Source: Acidobacteriota bacterium (GTDB lineage: Bacteria > Acidobacteriota > Terriglobia > Bryobacterales > Bryobacteraceae). Taken from it: a stretch of 64,000 bases of DNA. Where the stretch lies: contig JANXSF010000071.1 of assembly GCA_025352795.1 (NCBI GenBank), positions 1 to 64,000 of the forward strand, read 5' to 3'. Below the pieces are notes generated by a model, which ran no database searches, was not told the origin of the DNA, and saw only the letters and a list, made by a program, of their open reading frames with translations. Within the stretch, counting starts at the first letter, position 1. Each line of letters starts with the position of its first letter. Below, piece by piece: positions 28,380-38,104 of this stretch. The translations under genes were made by a program, and so were the position numbers.

Positions 28380-28425
28380 GAATTATTCCACTGACCGGAT
28401 TATATCAGCCGTGGGGGGGGTGAAG

Positions 28426-29838
28426 TTATTCCGCACGCTGCAGAAAACTTCCGCCGATGTACATTCGGACTACCTTGCCGTTCTCTTCTGCAAAGCGCAC
28501 TACTTCACCTACTGCTGATCCGCCGGTTGCACTTTCCATTCGGAATAATCCGCTGCCGAGTGGAATCAATTGCATCTGTTCTTCGGGATTGGGACCAAGC
28601 GGATTGATGATCACCAGTCGTTGGTTTAATTCCACCACTGCTTGTTCCCCGCCGACACTTCGATAGAGACCGGCGAATCGGCTCCAAGCAGGTTCCCAGG
28701 CTGCCTGTTTGGGCTTGATCTGCACTGCTTTCGCAACCGCATTGCCAACGGTTTGCATCAGGTGGAGAGCGATATCGTTCGGTGCAGAATCATCCCCATT
28801 GGAAAGTACAATCACCCCCACCTTGTCATCAAGTTGAATCCACGTTTGCGTCTTATAGCCGGGATAGCTTCCTCCGTGGCCAACATACACTTTATCTTTT
28901 TCACGACTTACTGCAAAGCCAATGGCATTGCCTCGGGTCCAGTTATTTTCCAGCATTCGGACACGATGCATTAATCGTAATGCGCCAGTGCTCAAAATCT
29001 GCGCTCCACCAACCTTGCCTGTCCGAAATTGTAAGAAAACAAATTTCGCCATATCCTCAGTGGTGGATGTTATGCCAGTTGCGGCACCCATGGCACGAGC
29101 ATCAATGAACCGCAATGTTGTCCGGGAGCCGTCAGGCATGCGCCTTCCGTAGCCGACAGCAAGGCCCGCCACGTTTTGGTCAACGCTTGAATCATTCATC
29201 CCCAAAGGTTCAAAAATGTGTTTTGTTACGTAGCCAGCGTAAGTCTCACCGGAAATTGCTTCCACTACCATACCGGCAATTGTTAGGGCCAAATTGGAAT
29301 ATTTGAAACGCACTTCAGGTGAATAGATTGAGGGGTTCTGTTCAATGTACTTGCGCACTTCAGCGGCAGTAGGGAATTCGTAATTGGACCAGTGTGGACC
29401 GGCTTCACGGGAAAGTCCGGAACTGTGCGTTAGTAACTCTTCAATGGTGATTGGCGGATCGTCCTGTTCGGTCCCTTTAATTTGAAACCAAGGAAGGTAC
29501 ATGGCCACCGGATCATCCAAACGCACCTTTCCGGCGTCGCGCAATTGCATGATGGCAGTGGCGGTGAACAGCTTGCTATGCGAAGCCATACGGAATTTTG
29601 TTGCTGGAGTTACAGCTACCTTGGCTTGCACATCGGCCATTCCGAAGCCGCGTGACCAGAGGAGTTCCTGATCATGCACCACAGCAATGGCGATACCCGG
29701 TAGGCCACGTTGCGCCATTTGCCCATTGAGCCAACTTTCAAACAGACGCTCGGCACCTTTCACTTCAGGATGATCGGCAACTCCTGCTGCTGCTAAAAGG
29801 GGCAATGTAACAAGCAAGACGAATTTCAGAGGAAGCAT
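28426..29838 (-). CDS. Serine hydrolase, class C beta-lactamase family
   Basis: A 470-residue secreted serine hydrolase. Counting from ATG 29838, it has S86-H-S-K89 (SxxK) in RMASHSKLF and Y180-S-N (YSN) in RFKYSNLAL. A GHGGSYPG motif at about residue 310-320 replaces the KTG box, as in esterase/D-peptidase-like members. A C-terminal domain of about 100 beta-rich residues follows. The signal peptide is LLVTLPLLAAAGVA. TTG 29847 is an alternative start. Possible substrates are D-amino-acid peptides or esters; true beta-lactamase activity is unlikely from motifs alone. It ends 46 bases upstream of the WD40 gene start on the same strand. Confidence 0.9.
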   Translation of the reverse strand: MLPLKFVLLVTLPLLAAAGVADHPEVKGAERLFESWLNGQMAQRGLPGIAIAVVHDQELLWSRGFGMADVQAKVAVTPATKFRMASHSKLFTATAIMQLRDAGKVRLDDPVAMYLPWFQIKGTEQDDPPITIEELLTHSSGLSREAGPHWSNYEFPTAAEVRKYIEQNPSIYSPEVRFKYSNLALTIAGMVVEAISGETYAGYVTKHIFEPLGMNDSSVDQNVAGLAVGYGRRMPDGSRTTLRFIDARAMGAATGITSTTEDMAKFVFLQFRTGKVGGAQILSTGALRLMHRVRMLENNWTRGNAIGFAVSREKDKVYVGHGGSYPGYKTQTWIQLDDKVGVIVLSNGDDSAPNDIALHLMQTVGNAVAKAVQIKPKQAAWEPAWSRFAGLYRSVGGEQAVVELNQRLVIINPLGPNPEEQMQLIPLGSGLFRMESATGGSAVGEVVRFAEENGKVVRMYIGGSFLQRAE

Positions 29839-29879
29839 ACCGGTCAATATAGCAGGCTCGGAAAAATGTGCAAGTGTGT

Positions 29880-30396
29880 TTAAGTGAGCCGTGCCCAGCC
29901 AAACAGGAAACTTCCCAGTAATCCTGGGATTGCCCTCATTTCCTCAGCAACTGTCAGGGATTGTTCACCCACTAACATTGCTCCTTGACGCATGGCATGC
30001 CATTGGAAAAGCCCGGCCAGAATAGTCATCAGTACCGATGCGGCCGTGGTGATCAAAAACCTTGGAGTTCCTAATGACCAATGCAGCCAAGCTTCGGCGA
30101 TTTGGACAATACCTGGAAGGAGTACTGCGCTCAAGAAAAATGCCCGCCACTGCGGCTGTGAGTTGCGGAACGCCTGCATGATGGATCCAAACAGACCGCT
30201 AACAAAAAATACGAAATAAGGATTCAGCAGACATAGCGACAATGGCTGTGCGCCAACCGCCTTGAATTAAAATCACACAGAATACGAGCGATCTAAGGAA
30301 GGCGCTCCAAAGGACGGTTTTCCAATTGAAGCCAGTTACAAGAAAACGGAACGGATCGTCCCAAATTTTTGCAATCACATTGTCCACAGTTTCCAC
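29880..30396 (-). pseudogene. Small membrane protein gene with a homopolymer frameshift
   Basis: Two overlapping frames read as one membrane protein of about 171 residues. The first (30396 to about 30210) gives DDPFRFLVTGFNWKTVLWSA and ends RIFC at a TAG. The second continues VSGLFGSIMQAFRNSQPQ with four hydrophobic segments to the TAA side at 29880. Removing one T from the T run near 30202-30207 joins them as RIFVSGLFG. It is either a recent pseudogene, a slippage site, or an assembly error in a homopolymer. The family is not recognised. The start is GTG 30396. It lies 54 bases after the preceding gene. Confidence 0.7.
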
Positions 30397-30450
30397 TAGA
30401 ACTTATGGACGCCTCTTGCTGGCGGCTGGTTTCAGCTAACAGCCAATGGG

Positions 30451-30813
30451 TCATTTTGCCCGCTTGGCCAATAATTCTTCCGTGGCGAATTCACCCACTT
30501 GGCGGTTGAACTTGATTTCATCACCAGCCAATGTTCCCTTATATTCAATGCGGATGCTTTGGCCCTGATAGCTGATCATTTCAACGAATGTAACGGCTTC
30601 TCCGCTGACTTTACCTTCTTGCACCTCTGCCGTACCCTGCGGTCCGGTGGCCGTACCTGTAAGCTTTCCGGCATCCACTTTGAACACATACGTGTACTTC
30701 TGCACGCCAATTTGTGTCTCAAATTCAGCCGTCCACTTGCCGCTGATATCAGCCGCCTGAGCCGAAAGAGCCAGCGTGAAAACTGTTATGATCAGAGCCT
30801 TTAAAAACTTCAT
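30451..30813 (-). CDS. Small secreted lipocalin-like hypothetical protein
   Basis: A 120-residue protein with a signal peptide (LIITVFTLALSAQA) followed by an all-beta domain: ISGKWTAEFETQIGVQKYTY, GKLTGTATGPQGTAEVQEG and EIKFNRQVGEF. The GKW opening and alternating strands resemble small acidobacterial/planctomycete proteins that are usually annotated as hypothetical. No catalytic residues can be assigned. It starts 13 bases after the TPR gene stop, so it is in the same operon. Confidence 0.8.
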   Translation of the reverse strand: MKFLKALIITVFTLALSAQAADISGKWTAEFETQIGVQKYTYVFKVDAGKLTGTATGPQGTAEVQEGKVSGEAVTFVEMISYQGQSIRIEYKGTLAGDEIKFNRQVGEFATEELLAKRAK

Positions 30814-30826
30814 AATTTCTCCCCTA

Positions 30827-32578
30827 TTAATTTGCGCGAGTCACCCTGCCGGCCAGAGCATTCACTGCTGCTGTACGATTTCTTACTGCGTTCGGATAAT
30901 TTGGATTCAAAGACAATGCCTTATTGAAATCGTCAATGGCACCTTGATAATCTCGCAAACGCATCCGGGCATAACCACGTACATTGTAAGTTGTGGCAGT
31001 CTTCGGATTTTTGGCAATTGACTTATTCAGTTCGTCGATTGCTTCAATAAAGCGAGCCTTGGCCACATACTCCCGACCAAGGGCAGCTAACTCCTCAGCC
31101 GCGCGATCGTCCACCGTCATGGACGCAGGTGGGGGAACTACCTTGGGCAGTTTCTTGGGAGCGGCAGGCACTGGGATTACGATTACGGGCTGGGGCTTGG
31201 ACACTGGCGGCTTGGGTGTCGGAAGTTGCGGATCAGGTTTGTCTACTAGCGCTTCTTGCGGTGTGAGCACCACAGGTGACGGGGGAACGGCAACCGGAGC
31301 GACAACCGGAGTAACAACAGCAGTAACAACTGGAGTGACAGCGGGCGGAGGGGCCACCACCGCGATTTCAACTGGCTTCGGCGGTAACTTTGATTCGGCC
31401 AACTTTAGCTGCGAGCGTTCCAGAATGACTGTTATTTCACGATTTCCTGGCGACAAACGCGTGGCTACGCTCAAGTCACTTACTGCCTTTTCGTAATTGC
31501 CGAGTAAGTAATATGCACCGCCACGAGCTAGCCATCCTTCGTCTAAGTCAGGAGCAAGTTCAATGGCTTTCGTTCTGTCAGCCAATCCTTCCTGATGCTT
31601 TCCCATCTGATGGTAAGAACCACCTCTTGCAATGTACGCCCGGGGATTTGTAGGGTTCAAACGGATAGCTTCTGAGCGATCTCGTAACGAATCTTCATAG
31701 CGCTGCAAGGGCACAAAGGAACCGGCGCGGGCCATGTATAAGTTGGCGTCCTTAGGATTCAATGCAATTGCTTTTTCTAAGTCATTGATAGAATCCTGCC
31801 AACGGTTCACGCGCTTATAAGCTTCTCCACGCAAAAACAGAGCACGTTCGTTTTTAGGTTCACGCTCAATGGCGTTGGTCAAATCGGCAATGGCACGATC
31901 AAAACTGCCTAACTGGCCATGGGCAAAGCCGCGCTCCACCAGCATGGCGGTCCAACTGGGCCGGAACTCCAGGGCACGAGTAAAATCGTCCACAGCGTCG
32001 CGATATTCACCCATGGATAAGCGCACCATACCCCGCTCTTTGTAGGGTTCTGGATTGTCCAAGCGCAGTCTGATTCCTTTGCCATAATCTTCCATGGATT
32101 CGGTAAAGTGTTCTAACTTTGCTTGGGCGGCGGCACGGGTATTATATAGCGTTGGGGTTTCAATTCTATTCTTTTCTGCGCGATCAAAATCTTCTATAGC
32201 CCAGGCATATTGATTCATGCCGTAATACAACGAGCCGCGTTCAAAGTAGGCGTCGCCATCCTTAGGATTGCGTTTGATTGCTTCGGCATAATCTGCCAAA
32301 GCCTTTTCCGGCTGCTTCAACTTGGCGTAAACTCGACCGCGTTGCATGTATGCTGCGGCGTTTTCAGCATCGTAAAGAATGGCTGTGGTGAAGGCCTCAA
32401 TTGCGTCGTTGGTCTTGTTGGCTTCCAACGCTTTTTGACCATCGGCAAAAGCTTTTTGCGCCCGTTTGGCATCGATACGGGCACCTGTTCCTTGCGCTTG
32501 CAGATTTAGGGCAAACATCATGAGGATGAGGATCGCCATGCCCACCCTACTTCTTTTATAAGTCAGAGCAACCGTCAT
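30827..32578 (-). CDS. Secreted TPR-repeat protein
   Basis: A 583-residue protein with an N-terminal signal or anchor (MAILILMMFALNLQAQ) and about nine consecutive TPR units in residues 40-375 (e.g. AIEAFTTAILYDAENAAAYM, ALADYAEAIKRNPKDGDAYF). A Pro/Val/Thr-rich linker follows at about 400-480, encoded partly by 12-base repeats. Two more TPRs close the protein (AIDELNKSIAKNPKTATTYN). It probably scaffolds protein contacts in the periplasm. It follows the 181-residue gene by 15 bases. Confidence 0.88.
   Translation of the reverse strand: MTVALTYKRSRVGMAILILMMFALNLQAQGTGARIDAKRAQKAFADGQKALEANKTNDAIEAFTTAILYDAENAAAYMQRGRVYAKLKQPEKALADYAEAIKRNPKDGDAYFERGSLYYGMNQYAWAIEDFDRAEKNRIETPTLYNTRAAAQAKLEHFTESMEDYGKGIRLRLDNPEPYKERGMVRLSMGEYRDAVDDFTRALEFRPSWTAMLVERGFAHGQLGSFDRAIADLTNAIEREPKNERALFLRGEAYKRVNRWQDSINDLEKAIALNPKDANLYMARAGSFVPLQRYEDSLRDRSEAIRLNPTNPRAYIARGGSYHQMGKHQEGLADRTKAIELAPDLDEGWLARGGAYYLLGNYEKAVSDLSVATRLSPGNREITVILERSQLKLAESKLPPKPVEIAVVAPPPAVTPVVTAVVTPVVAPVAVPPSPVVLTPQEALVDKPDPQLPTPKPPVSKPQPVIVIPVPAAPKKLPKVVPPPASMTVDDRAAEELAALGREYVAKARFIEAIDELNKSIAKNPKTATTYNVRGYARMRLRDYQGAIDDFNKALSLNPNYPNAVRNRTAAVNALAGRVTRAN
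31290..31349 (-). repeat. 12-bp tandem repeats in the TPR-protein linker
   Basis: Five successive 12-base units (for example ACAACCGGAGTA and ACAACAGCAGTA on the plus strand, 31302-31325) encode four-residue TPVV/TAVV repeats in the linker. Units differ at a few positions. Unit gain or loss keeps the reading frame. Confidence 0.75.
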
Positions 32579-32593
32579 TTAATGGACACCACT

Positions 32594-33139
32594 CTACTGT
32601 TTAACCGACATAGTCTTCATACCCAGATCGTTCTTCAAATGTGCAATCACCCGATTCGCAGTGCGATCCATTTCCCGCGCCGTGGAATTTTTCGGCTTGT
32701 TGTAGGCCGACCAAATCACGACGCGAGATTTGCGGTCAATTAGGTATATGTTGCCTCTACCGCGACCCCAGGTGGAAGCACCACGCACCGCACCAGAAGA
32801 CATCATGGCCGCTTCCTTCTTCTTGTCTGCGTCTTTATCTGTATCTTTTTCGGCATCGCTTTTCTCTTCTTCAACTGGCTTGGGCGGAGGATACACTTCG
32901 GCCCACTTTTGTTCCAGACTCTCCCCAATACGGTCAGAGAAAATGGCGTCGGCAAGCGCTGGATCAGTGACTACTTCGAGGGTGTTGCCCTTGATCAAAT
33001 GTTGAGCAAGATATTGATCCATGCCACTGGTCATTTGCAAGAAATAGACCTTCCGCACTTGTTTCAATTCAGGGGTTGCAGCAAAACAGGCCGCGACCAT
33101 CATGGTCAGCGAGCCGGCTAGGAAAAAATAGCGCCTCAT
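32594..33139 (-). CDS. Secreted hypothetical protein with charged linker
   Basis: A 181-residue protein with a signal peptide (FLAGSLTMMVAACFA) and two folded parts around a strongly charged low-complexity linker (residues about 92-112, EEEKSDAEKDTDKDADKKK). The first part (VRKVYFLQMTSGMDQYLAQH, VVTDPALADAIFSDRIG) and the last (IYLIDRKSRVVIWSAYNKPK) resemble periplasmic proteins with an LpoB/CsgG-like nucleotide-free fold, but this is weak. It is the first gene of a minus-strand set with the TPR protein and the small lipocalin-like protein. Confidence 0.78.
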   Translation of the reverse strand: MRRYFFLAGSLTMMVAACFAATPELKQVRKVYFLQMTSGMDQYLAQHLIKGNTLEVVTDPALADAIFSDRIGESLEQKWAEVYPPPKPVEEEKSDAEKDTDKDADKKKEAAMMSSGAVRGASTWGRGRGNIYLIDRKSRVVIWSAYNKPKNSTAREMDRTANRVIAHLKNDLGMKTMSVKQ

Positions 33140-33250
33140 CTTTCTACTTTACCGCGACAGCGCGTCACGGTAGTAGCCGTTTTGGGAATACTGGGCCTCC
33201 GCGTCCGATCTGCATTACACCCAGCATTACTACGATCCAGCGCACGAGGC

Positions 33251-33279
33251 TTGACTTACTTAAGCGGTTACTGTAGTGT
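33251..33279 (+). promoter_or_regulatory. Candidate sigma-70 promoter of TonB receptor 3
   Basis: TTGACT (33251-33256), 17 bases, TAGTGT (33274-33279), in the 267-base divergent gap. It would give a 5' leader of about 120 bases before ATG 33407, unusually long here. The -10 matches consensus weakly. Confidence 0.35.
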
Positions 33280-33406
33280 GTTTTGGAGTTTAGTCTGCGC
33301 CTGAAGTGCAGAATGTAGTTGCCTATTCAGGTTGAGTGACCTTTGCGCGAGTCCTGTATTCAAGCACAAGTTATCCTTCAACCAAGGCTATTTAATGAGA
33401 GGAACC

Positions 33407-36400
33407 ATGCGAATTTATTACTCAGTTTTGGCGGCGATCCTAACTGTTGTACCGGCCATTGCCCAAGTGGGTGCTAGCGGGACCATTCAGGGAACAATTA
33501 AAGATCCCTCCGACGCCATCTTGCCCGGTGCTTCCGTCACCGCAACCAGTGTTGGAACTGGAATTCCGATTACCCGTGAAACCAATACGACGGGATTCTT
33601 TGTAATTACGCCACTGCAGGCAGGCGAGTATTCCGTTACCATCAAAGCCGCTGGATTTCAAACCATCACCCAAAAACGAGTGATTGTGGATGCGTTGGGA
33701 ACAGTTGGATTGAATTTGAAGATGCAGTTGGAAACTTCAAATCAAGCGATCACAGTTGAGGTGCAGGCTACTCAATTACACACCGAAGATGCCACGCTGG
33801 GTGCGTCTGTGGGTAACGAAGTATATTCCGCCCTGCCGCTGGCGATGAATGGTGTTCCACGCGATCCTACTCAGTTCGTCAACCTTGTGCCAGGCGTAAA
33901 CTCCGCAGCCATTCAAGTGGCCGGTACAAATTTGGCGTCATTCAACGGGGGCCAGACTTTTCAAAACGAAACTTATCTGGAAGGCTTGCCCATGACCAGC
34001 GCTGGAACGCAAGGGGACACCCGCTACATTTCGTTTGGTGTGTCGGTTGAAGCGGTGGAGCAGTTTCAGGTGGAGACAAGCGGGGCCAAGGCCCAGTTTG
34101 AAGGCCAAGGCGTTTCTAATTACGTTCTGAAATCGGGAACAAATAAGTTTCACGGATCGGCCTATGAGTTCTTCCGCAATACAGCTTTAGATGCCCGTGG
34201 ATTTTTTCCAGCCACTACGCCCATTGAACATCAGAACCAATTTGGAGGTAGCCTGGGCGGCCCCATTAAAAGGAACAAGGCATTTTTCTTTGCCAGCGCT
34301 GACGGTTACAAATTTAACTCCGGGTCTATCCCAGCGCTGCAATCCATTCCGACGCTGGCCGCGCGCACCGGCGATTTTGGTGCATTTCCCGCTGTGATTT
34401 ACGATCCAGCCACAACCACCACCAGTGCAACAGGCATCAGTTCCAGAGTTCCATTCAGCGGCAATGTCATCCCTTTCAATAGACTGTCACCAGTTTCCAA
34501 GTCGTTCCAATCCTATCTTCCGGCACCGATTAACGCGAACCTTCAGAACAACTATCTGACAGGTCTTCCGGTGCAAGTGAACACGCACAACACAACCGAC
34601 AAGGCCGATATCAATTTGTCTGATAAGCATCGTGCCTATGGCATGTTTAGCAATGGTCACTACGCCACCAATTTCACGGGCAGTTTGGCTGCCGGTACCA
34701 GTGCCTTACCATTGCCTTACACCCAAGCTCGCATTGTTGCTGAACATGTTACGACGGTGCAGTTGCACGATACCTACACGCTCACTCCAAATATCGTGAA
34801 CCAGTTCAGCTATGGATTCAATCGGCTTCAGGTTCCATTGCAAAACGTAACTGCGGAAGGGTTGTATCCACAGAAAGCCGGGTTGAAGGGACTGCCCGCA
34901 GGCATCGCCAGTCAGGCCATGCCAGACATGAATTTCAATGGAGCCAATTCGCCAATCGGATGGGCTGGCACCAACTCGCGGGCCAACCAGGAGGCGGTGA
35001 ACACGTTCACTCTGCAGAACAATTTGTCCTGGCTCAAAGGTCGGCACGCGCTAACTGTTGGTTTCCAGTTTCAAGCTTTGCAGAACAATTTCAACAACCC
35101 ACTCACTGGCACCTTTGCCAGCTTCACGTTTGCGAACAATGAAACTGCCGGGTTCGGTCCGACGGGAACTTTGTTGAGCACAACGGGCAACTCCTACGCG
35201 AGTTTTTTGCTTGGCGGGGTAACCGGCGGCAGCGTTACTGACAACGCCGTGGCTGAGACAGGGGGGCGTTACAAGACTTACGCCACTTACGTGCAGGATG
35301 ACTTCAAAGTGAATTCCAACCTGACCATCAACCTGGGCCTTCGTTGGGACGTATGGATTCCCTTCAAAGAAGTAGTTAACCGCATGTCGTTCTTCGATCC
35401 CAATCTTGCCAACCCCGCAGTGGGCGGTCGTCTAGGTGCATTGCAGTTTGCGGGTACCGGTGCAGGCACGTGCAATTGCAGCACTCCGGTAAAGACACAC
35501 CATTTGAACTTAGGACCTCGCGTTGGCGCTGCTTATCGGTTGGGTGATAAGACTGTGATTCGAGCTGGCTTTGCGATTATGTTTGTGCATGCTGGTGGTG
35601 TTGGTGGGCGAGTCAACGGTCGGCAGGGACTGAGTCAATTGGGCTTCAATAGCAACCCTACTTTCAACAGCCCCAGTGCTGGGGTTCCAGCATTTTATTG
35701 GGATAACGGCTTTCCCGCTTATCAGCCTCCGCCATTCTTGAACGCTGGATATGGAACTGGGTTCATCACGTCGAATCCAACGGGCGCCCAGACGGTTACT
35801 TATGGCAATCCGGAACTGGGTGGCAAGCCACCTTACTACGAAAATTGGAACATCGGCTTTCAGCGTTCGCTACCTGGCCAGTTGGTGTTGAACGCTACAT
35901 ACAGTGGCAGCGCCGGTAAGTTTCTTCCAGGTGCCGGCCAAGGTGGCGAGTCGGTAAACATTGCCCCGCTGAAGTACCTTGCCCTTGGTCCGCTGCTCAC
36001 CACAACCGCCACGCCTGCGACAATTGCACAGGCGCAAGTTTTGTTTCCAGAAATTAAATTGCCGTTCTCTAATTTTGTTGGAACGGTAGGACAGATGCTT
36101 CGTCCCTTCCCGCAATACGGGACCATCAGCAACCCCTGGACGAACCTGGGCATGTCCACTTACCATGCCATGCAATCATCGGTCAGTCGCCAATATTCCA
36201 ATGGGTTCACGTTCTCGCTTGGTTACACATTCAGCAAAGAGCTGGACAACCTATTGGGCACTCCGCGCGACCCTTTTAAGGCATCGCTTGAAAAGTCGCA
36301 AGGGACCATTAATAGGACGCACGTATTCACTGGCACTTACGTTTATGCGCTGCCGTTTGGTGTAGGACGCGCAATGAATCCTGGGAATGCAGTGGTGCGT

Positions 36401-36895
36401 ACTGTGGTGAGTGGCTGGTCGGTTTCCGGAATCTATACCTATTCATCGGGTGCGCCGTTGTCCATTACTGGAACTGCTTGCACCAGTGGAAATATTCTGG
36501 GCACCTGCTTCCCCAATTACAACCCGGCGTATTCCGGGGATGTTCGAATCAACGGCAACTACGGATCAGGCAGCGTTCTTGGCTCCACACCCACAGCGTA
36601 TCTGGCCAAGGCCGCATTCATCGCTCCAGCGCCTTACACTACTGGGAACGTGCCCAGGACCGCTCCTTACGGGCTGTTTGCGCCAAGAATCATGGGTCTG
36701 GATGTGAGCCTGCGCCGCGAGTTCAAGATTGTAGAAAAAGTTAAGTTTGCCTTGCAGGCCGATGCCTTCAACGTGACGAATTCGGTTTTCTTTGGAGCGC
36801 CAACGCTGAATGTGGATTCGGCTAATTTCGGTACCTTAACCACGCAAGCCAATCAACCACGCAAACTGCAAATCAGTGCGCGTATTAGCTTTTAA
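33407..36895 (+). CDS. TonB-dependent receptor with N-terminal carboxypeptidase-regulatory domain (3)
   Basis: A 1162-residue outer-membrane receptor, first gene of the carbohydrate cluster. ATG 33407 is chosen because AGAGGA sits just upstream and a clean signal peptide follows (MRIYYSVLAAILTVVPAIAQ); longer frames from 33332 or 33395 lack this. It has a Cna-B-like domain (IQGTIKDPSDAILPGASVTA), a plug, and a long barrel ending ISARISF. The next gene starts 17 bases after its stop with GGAG before its ATG. By context it probably imports a fucosylated or plant-type oligosaccharide. No SusD homologue is present. Confidence 0.93.
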   Translation: MRIYYSVLAAILTVVPAIAQVGASGTIQGTIKDPSDAILPGASVTATSVGTGIPITRETNTTGFFVITPLQAGEYSVTIKAAGFQTITQKRVIVDALGTVGLNLKMQLETSNQAITVEVQATQLHTEDATLGASVGNEVYSALPLAMNGVPRDPTQFVNLVPGVNSAAIQVAGTNLASFNGGQTFQNETYLEGLPMTSAGTQGDTRYISFGVSVEAVEQFQVETSGAKAQFEGQGVSNYVLKSGTNKFHGSAYEFFRNTALDARGFFPATTPIEHQNQFGGSLGGPIKRNKAFFFASADGYKFNSGSIPALQSIPTLAARTGDFGAFPAVIYDPATTTTSATGISSRVPFSGNVIPFNRLSPVSKSFQSYLPAPINANLQNNYLTGLPVQVNTHNTTDKADINLSDKHRAYGMFSNGHYATNFTGSLAAGTSALPLPYTQARIVAEHVTTVQLHDTYTLTPNIVNQFSYGFNRLQVPLQNVTAEGLYPQKAGLKGLPAGIASQAMPDMNFNGANSPIGWAGTNSRANQEAVNTFTLQNNLSWLKGRHALTVGFQFQALQNNFNNPLTGTFASFTFANNETAGFGPTGTLLSTTGNSYASFLLGGVTGGSVTDNAVAETGGRYKTYATYVQDDFKVNSNLTINLGLRWDVWIPFKEVVNRMSFFDPNLANPAVGGRLGALQFAGTGAGTCNCSTPVKTHHLNLGPRVGAAYRLGDKTVIRAGFAIMFVHAGGVGGRVNGRQGLSQLGFNSNPTFNSPSAGVPAFYWDNGFPAYQPPPFLNAGYGTGFITSNPTGAQTVTYGNPELGGKPPYYENWNIGFQRSLPGQLVLNATYSGSAGKFLPGAGQGGESVNIAPLKYLALGPLLTTTATPATIAQAQVLFPEIKLPFSNFVGTVGQMLRPFPQYGTISNPWTNLGMSTYHAMQSSVSRQYSNGFTFSLGYTFSKELDNLLGTPRDPFKASLEKSQGTINRTHVFTGTYVYALPFGVGRAMNPGNAVVRTVVSGWSVSGIYTYSSGAPLSITGTACTSGNILGTCFPNYNPAYSGDVRINGNYGSGSVLGSTPTAYLAKAAFIAPAPYTTGNVPRTAPYGLFAPRIMGLDVSLRREFKIVEKVKFALQADAFNVTNSVFFGAPTLNVDSANFGTLTTQANQPRKLQISARISF

Positions 36896-36912
36896 GCCTG
36901 GAGAATTTATTC

Positions 36913-38079
36913 ATGTATCATTTACGATCCGCACTTTGCGGGCTGCTACTGGCCATTGTTCCGGCTATTGGTCAGCCGCCTCCTGCTGCCTCCTATGACG
37001 ATCCTCGGAATCTTCCTCTTTCTCCGGAGGTTCATGCAGATCGGTCAATCACTTTCCGAATGTACGCGCCGAATGCCAAGGAAATCCTGATTGTGGGGCC
37101 AACGATTGTTGCGGCTCTCAAGGGCACTATGGCCATGACTAAGGGCGACAAAGGTGTGTGGAGCTTTACCACGCCACCAATTGATGCAGCAATTTACAGT
37201 TACGGGTTCGCCATTGATGGAGCCATGCGCGTTCCAGACCCGGCAAATCCGAATGTGGAAGGACGTCGCTGGGGGCATACGAGCTATGTCGAAGTTTCAG
37301 GCGACCCGCATACGCCTCGCGACTATCGAGCCGTAGCTCATGGCACGCTGCACATACATTTTTACGATTCCAAAGTGTTGAATGAAGCCCGTGGCTTTGT
37401 AGTTTATACGCCGCCTGGTTACGAATCGTCGAAGAGTCACTACCCTGTGCTGTACCTTTTGCATGGGTCTACGCAGACGGAAGAATCGTGGTCGAAGGTA
37501 GGTGGTGCGCAAATTATTTTGGACAATCTGCTGGCTGATGGCAAGGCCAAGCCAATGGTGATTGTGATGCCATACGGCCACATTGGTCGGCAGATGCTTC
37601 CATCGTCAGGTGGTCAGGGTCGGCCCGGTCCAGGTCCGATGGCTGTTGCTATGAGTGCATTCGAGAAGGACTTTATGGGCGAAGTAATCCCGCTGGCCGA
37701 ACAGAAATATCGAATTCTGAAAGGTACTGCGAATCACGCAATTCTGGGACTTTCCATGGGCGGTGGGCAATCGATGAGTGCAGGGTTACACCATCCTGAA
37801 ATCTTCGGTTACATCGGTTCATTTAGCGGTGTCAGTAACTATCGCACTGAGATGGAAAAGATGGGGGCCGCCACTCTCAACAAGTACCGCATGATCTGGA
37901 TTGGCTGCGGCACTGAAGATTCAATTTATCCCGCGAACAAAGCTGTTTCGGAATGGATGACTACCAACAAAGTGATACATACATTTCGGAGCATTCCAGG
38001 GGCGCATGTTTGGCCTGTTTGGCATAAGTTCCTTGCCGAAACGGTTCCCATGCTGTTTGCTTCCGGAGTTAAAAAATAA
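36913..38079 (+). CDS. Secreted esterase (enterochelin-esterase/feruloyl-esterase-like) with CBM48-like domain
   Basis: A 388-residue alpha/beta hydrolase with a signal peptide (to about residue 20). The N-terminal part, 30-125, resembles the E-set/CBM48 domain (ITFRMYAPNAKEILIVG). The esterase-D type catalytic domain covers 145-385 and has the nucleophile S281 in GLSMGGG, an aspartate in GCGTEDSIYP and a histidine in PGAHVWPVWHKF. This two-domain layout is shared by xylan acetyl/feruloyl esterases of gut and soil bacteria. It would deacylate hemicellulose before import. Located in the TonB receptor 3 operon. Confidence 0.9.
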   Translation: MYHLRSALCGLLLAIVPAIGQPPPAASYDDPRNLPLSPEVHADRSITFRMYAPNAKEILIVGPTIVAALKGTMAMTKGDKGVWSFTTPPIDAAIYSYGFAIDGAMRVPDPANPNVEGRRWGHTSYVEVSGDPHTPRDYRAVAHGTLHIHFYDSKVLNEARGFVVYTPPGYESSKSHYPVLYLLHGSTQTEESWSKVGGAQIILDNLLADGKAKPMVIVMPYGHIGRQMLPSSGGQGRPGPGPMAVAMSAFEKDFMGEVIPLAEQKYRILKGTANHAILGLSMGGGQSMSAGLHHPEIFGYIGSFSGVSNYRTEMEKMGAATLNKYRMIWIGCGTEDSIYPANKAVSEWMTTNKVIHTFRSIPGAHVWPVWHKFLAETVPMLFASGVKK

Positions 38080-38104
38080 CATGAATAACAATAGGAAAAG
38101 TTTC

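Noticed and set aside
28413-28420. Run of eight G bases upstream of the WD40 gene as a phase-variable switch
   Set aside because: It lies between genes, not in a promoter spacer or coding frame that I can identify. No repeat variation can be seen in one sequence.
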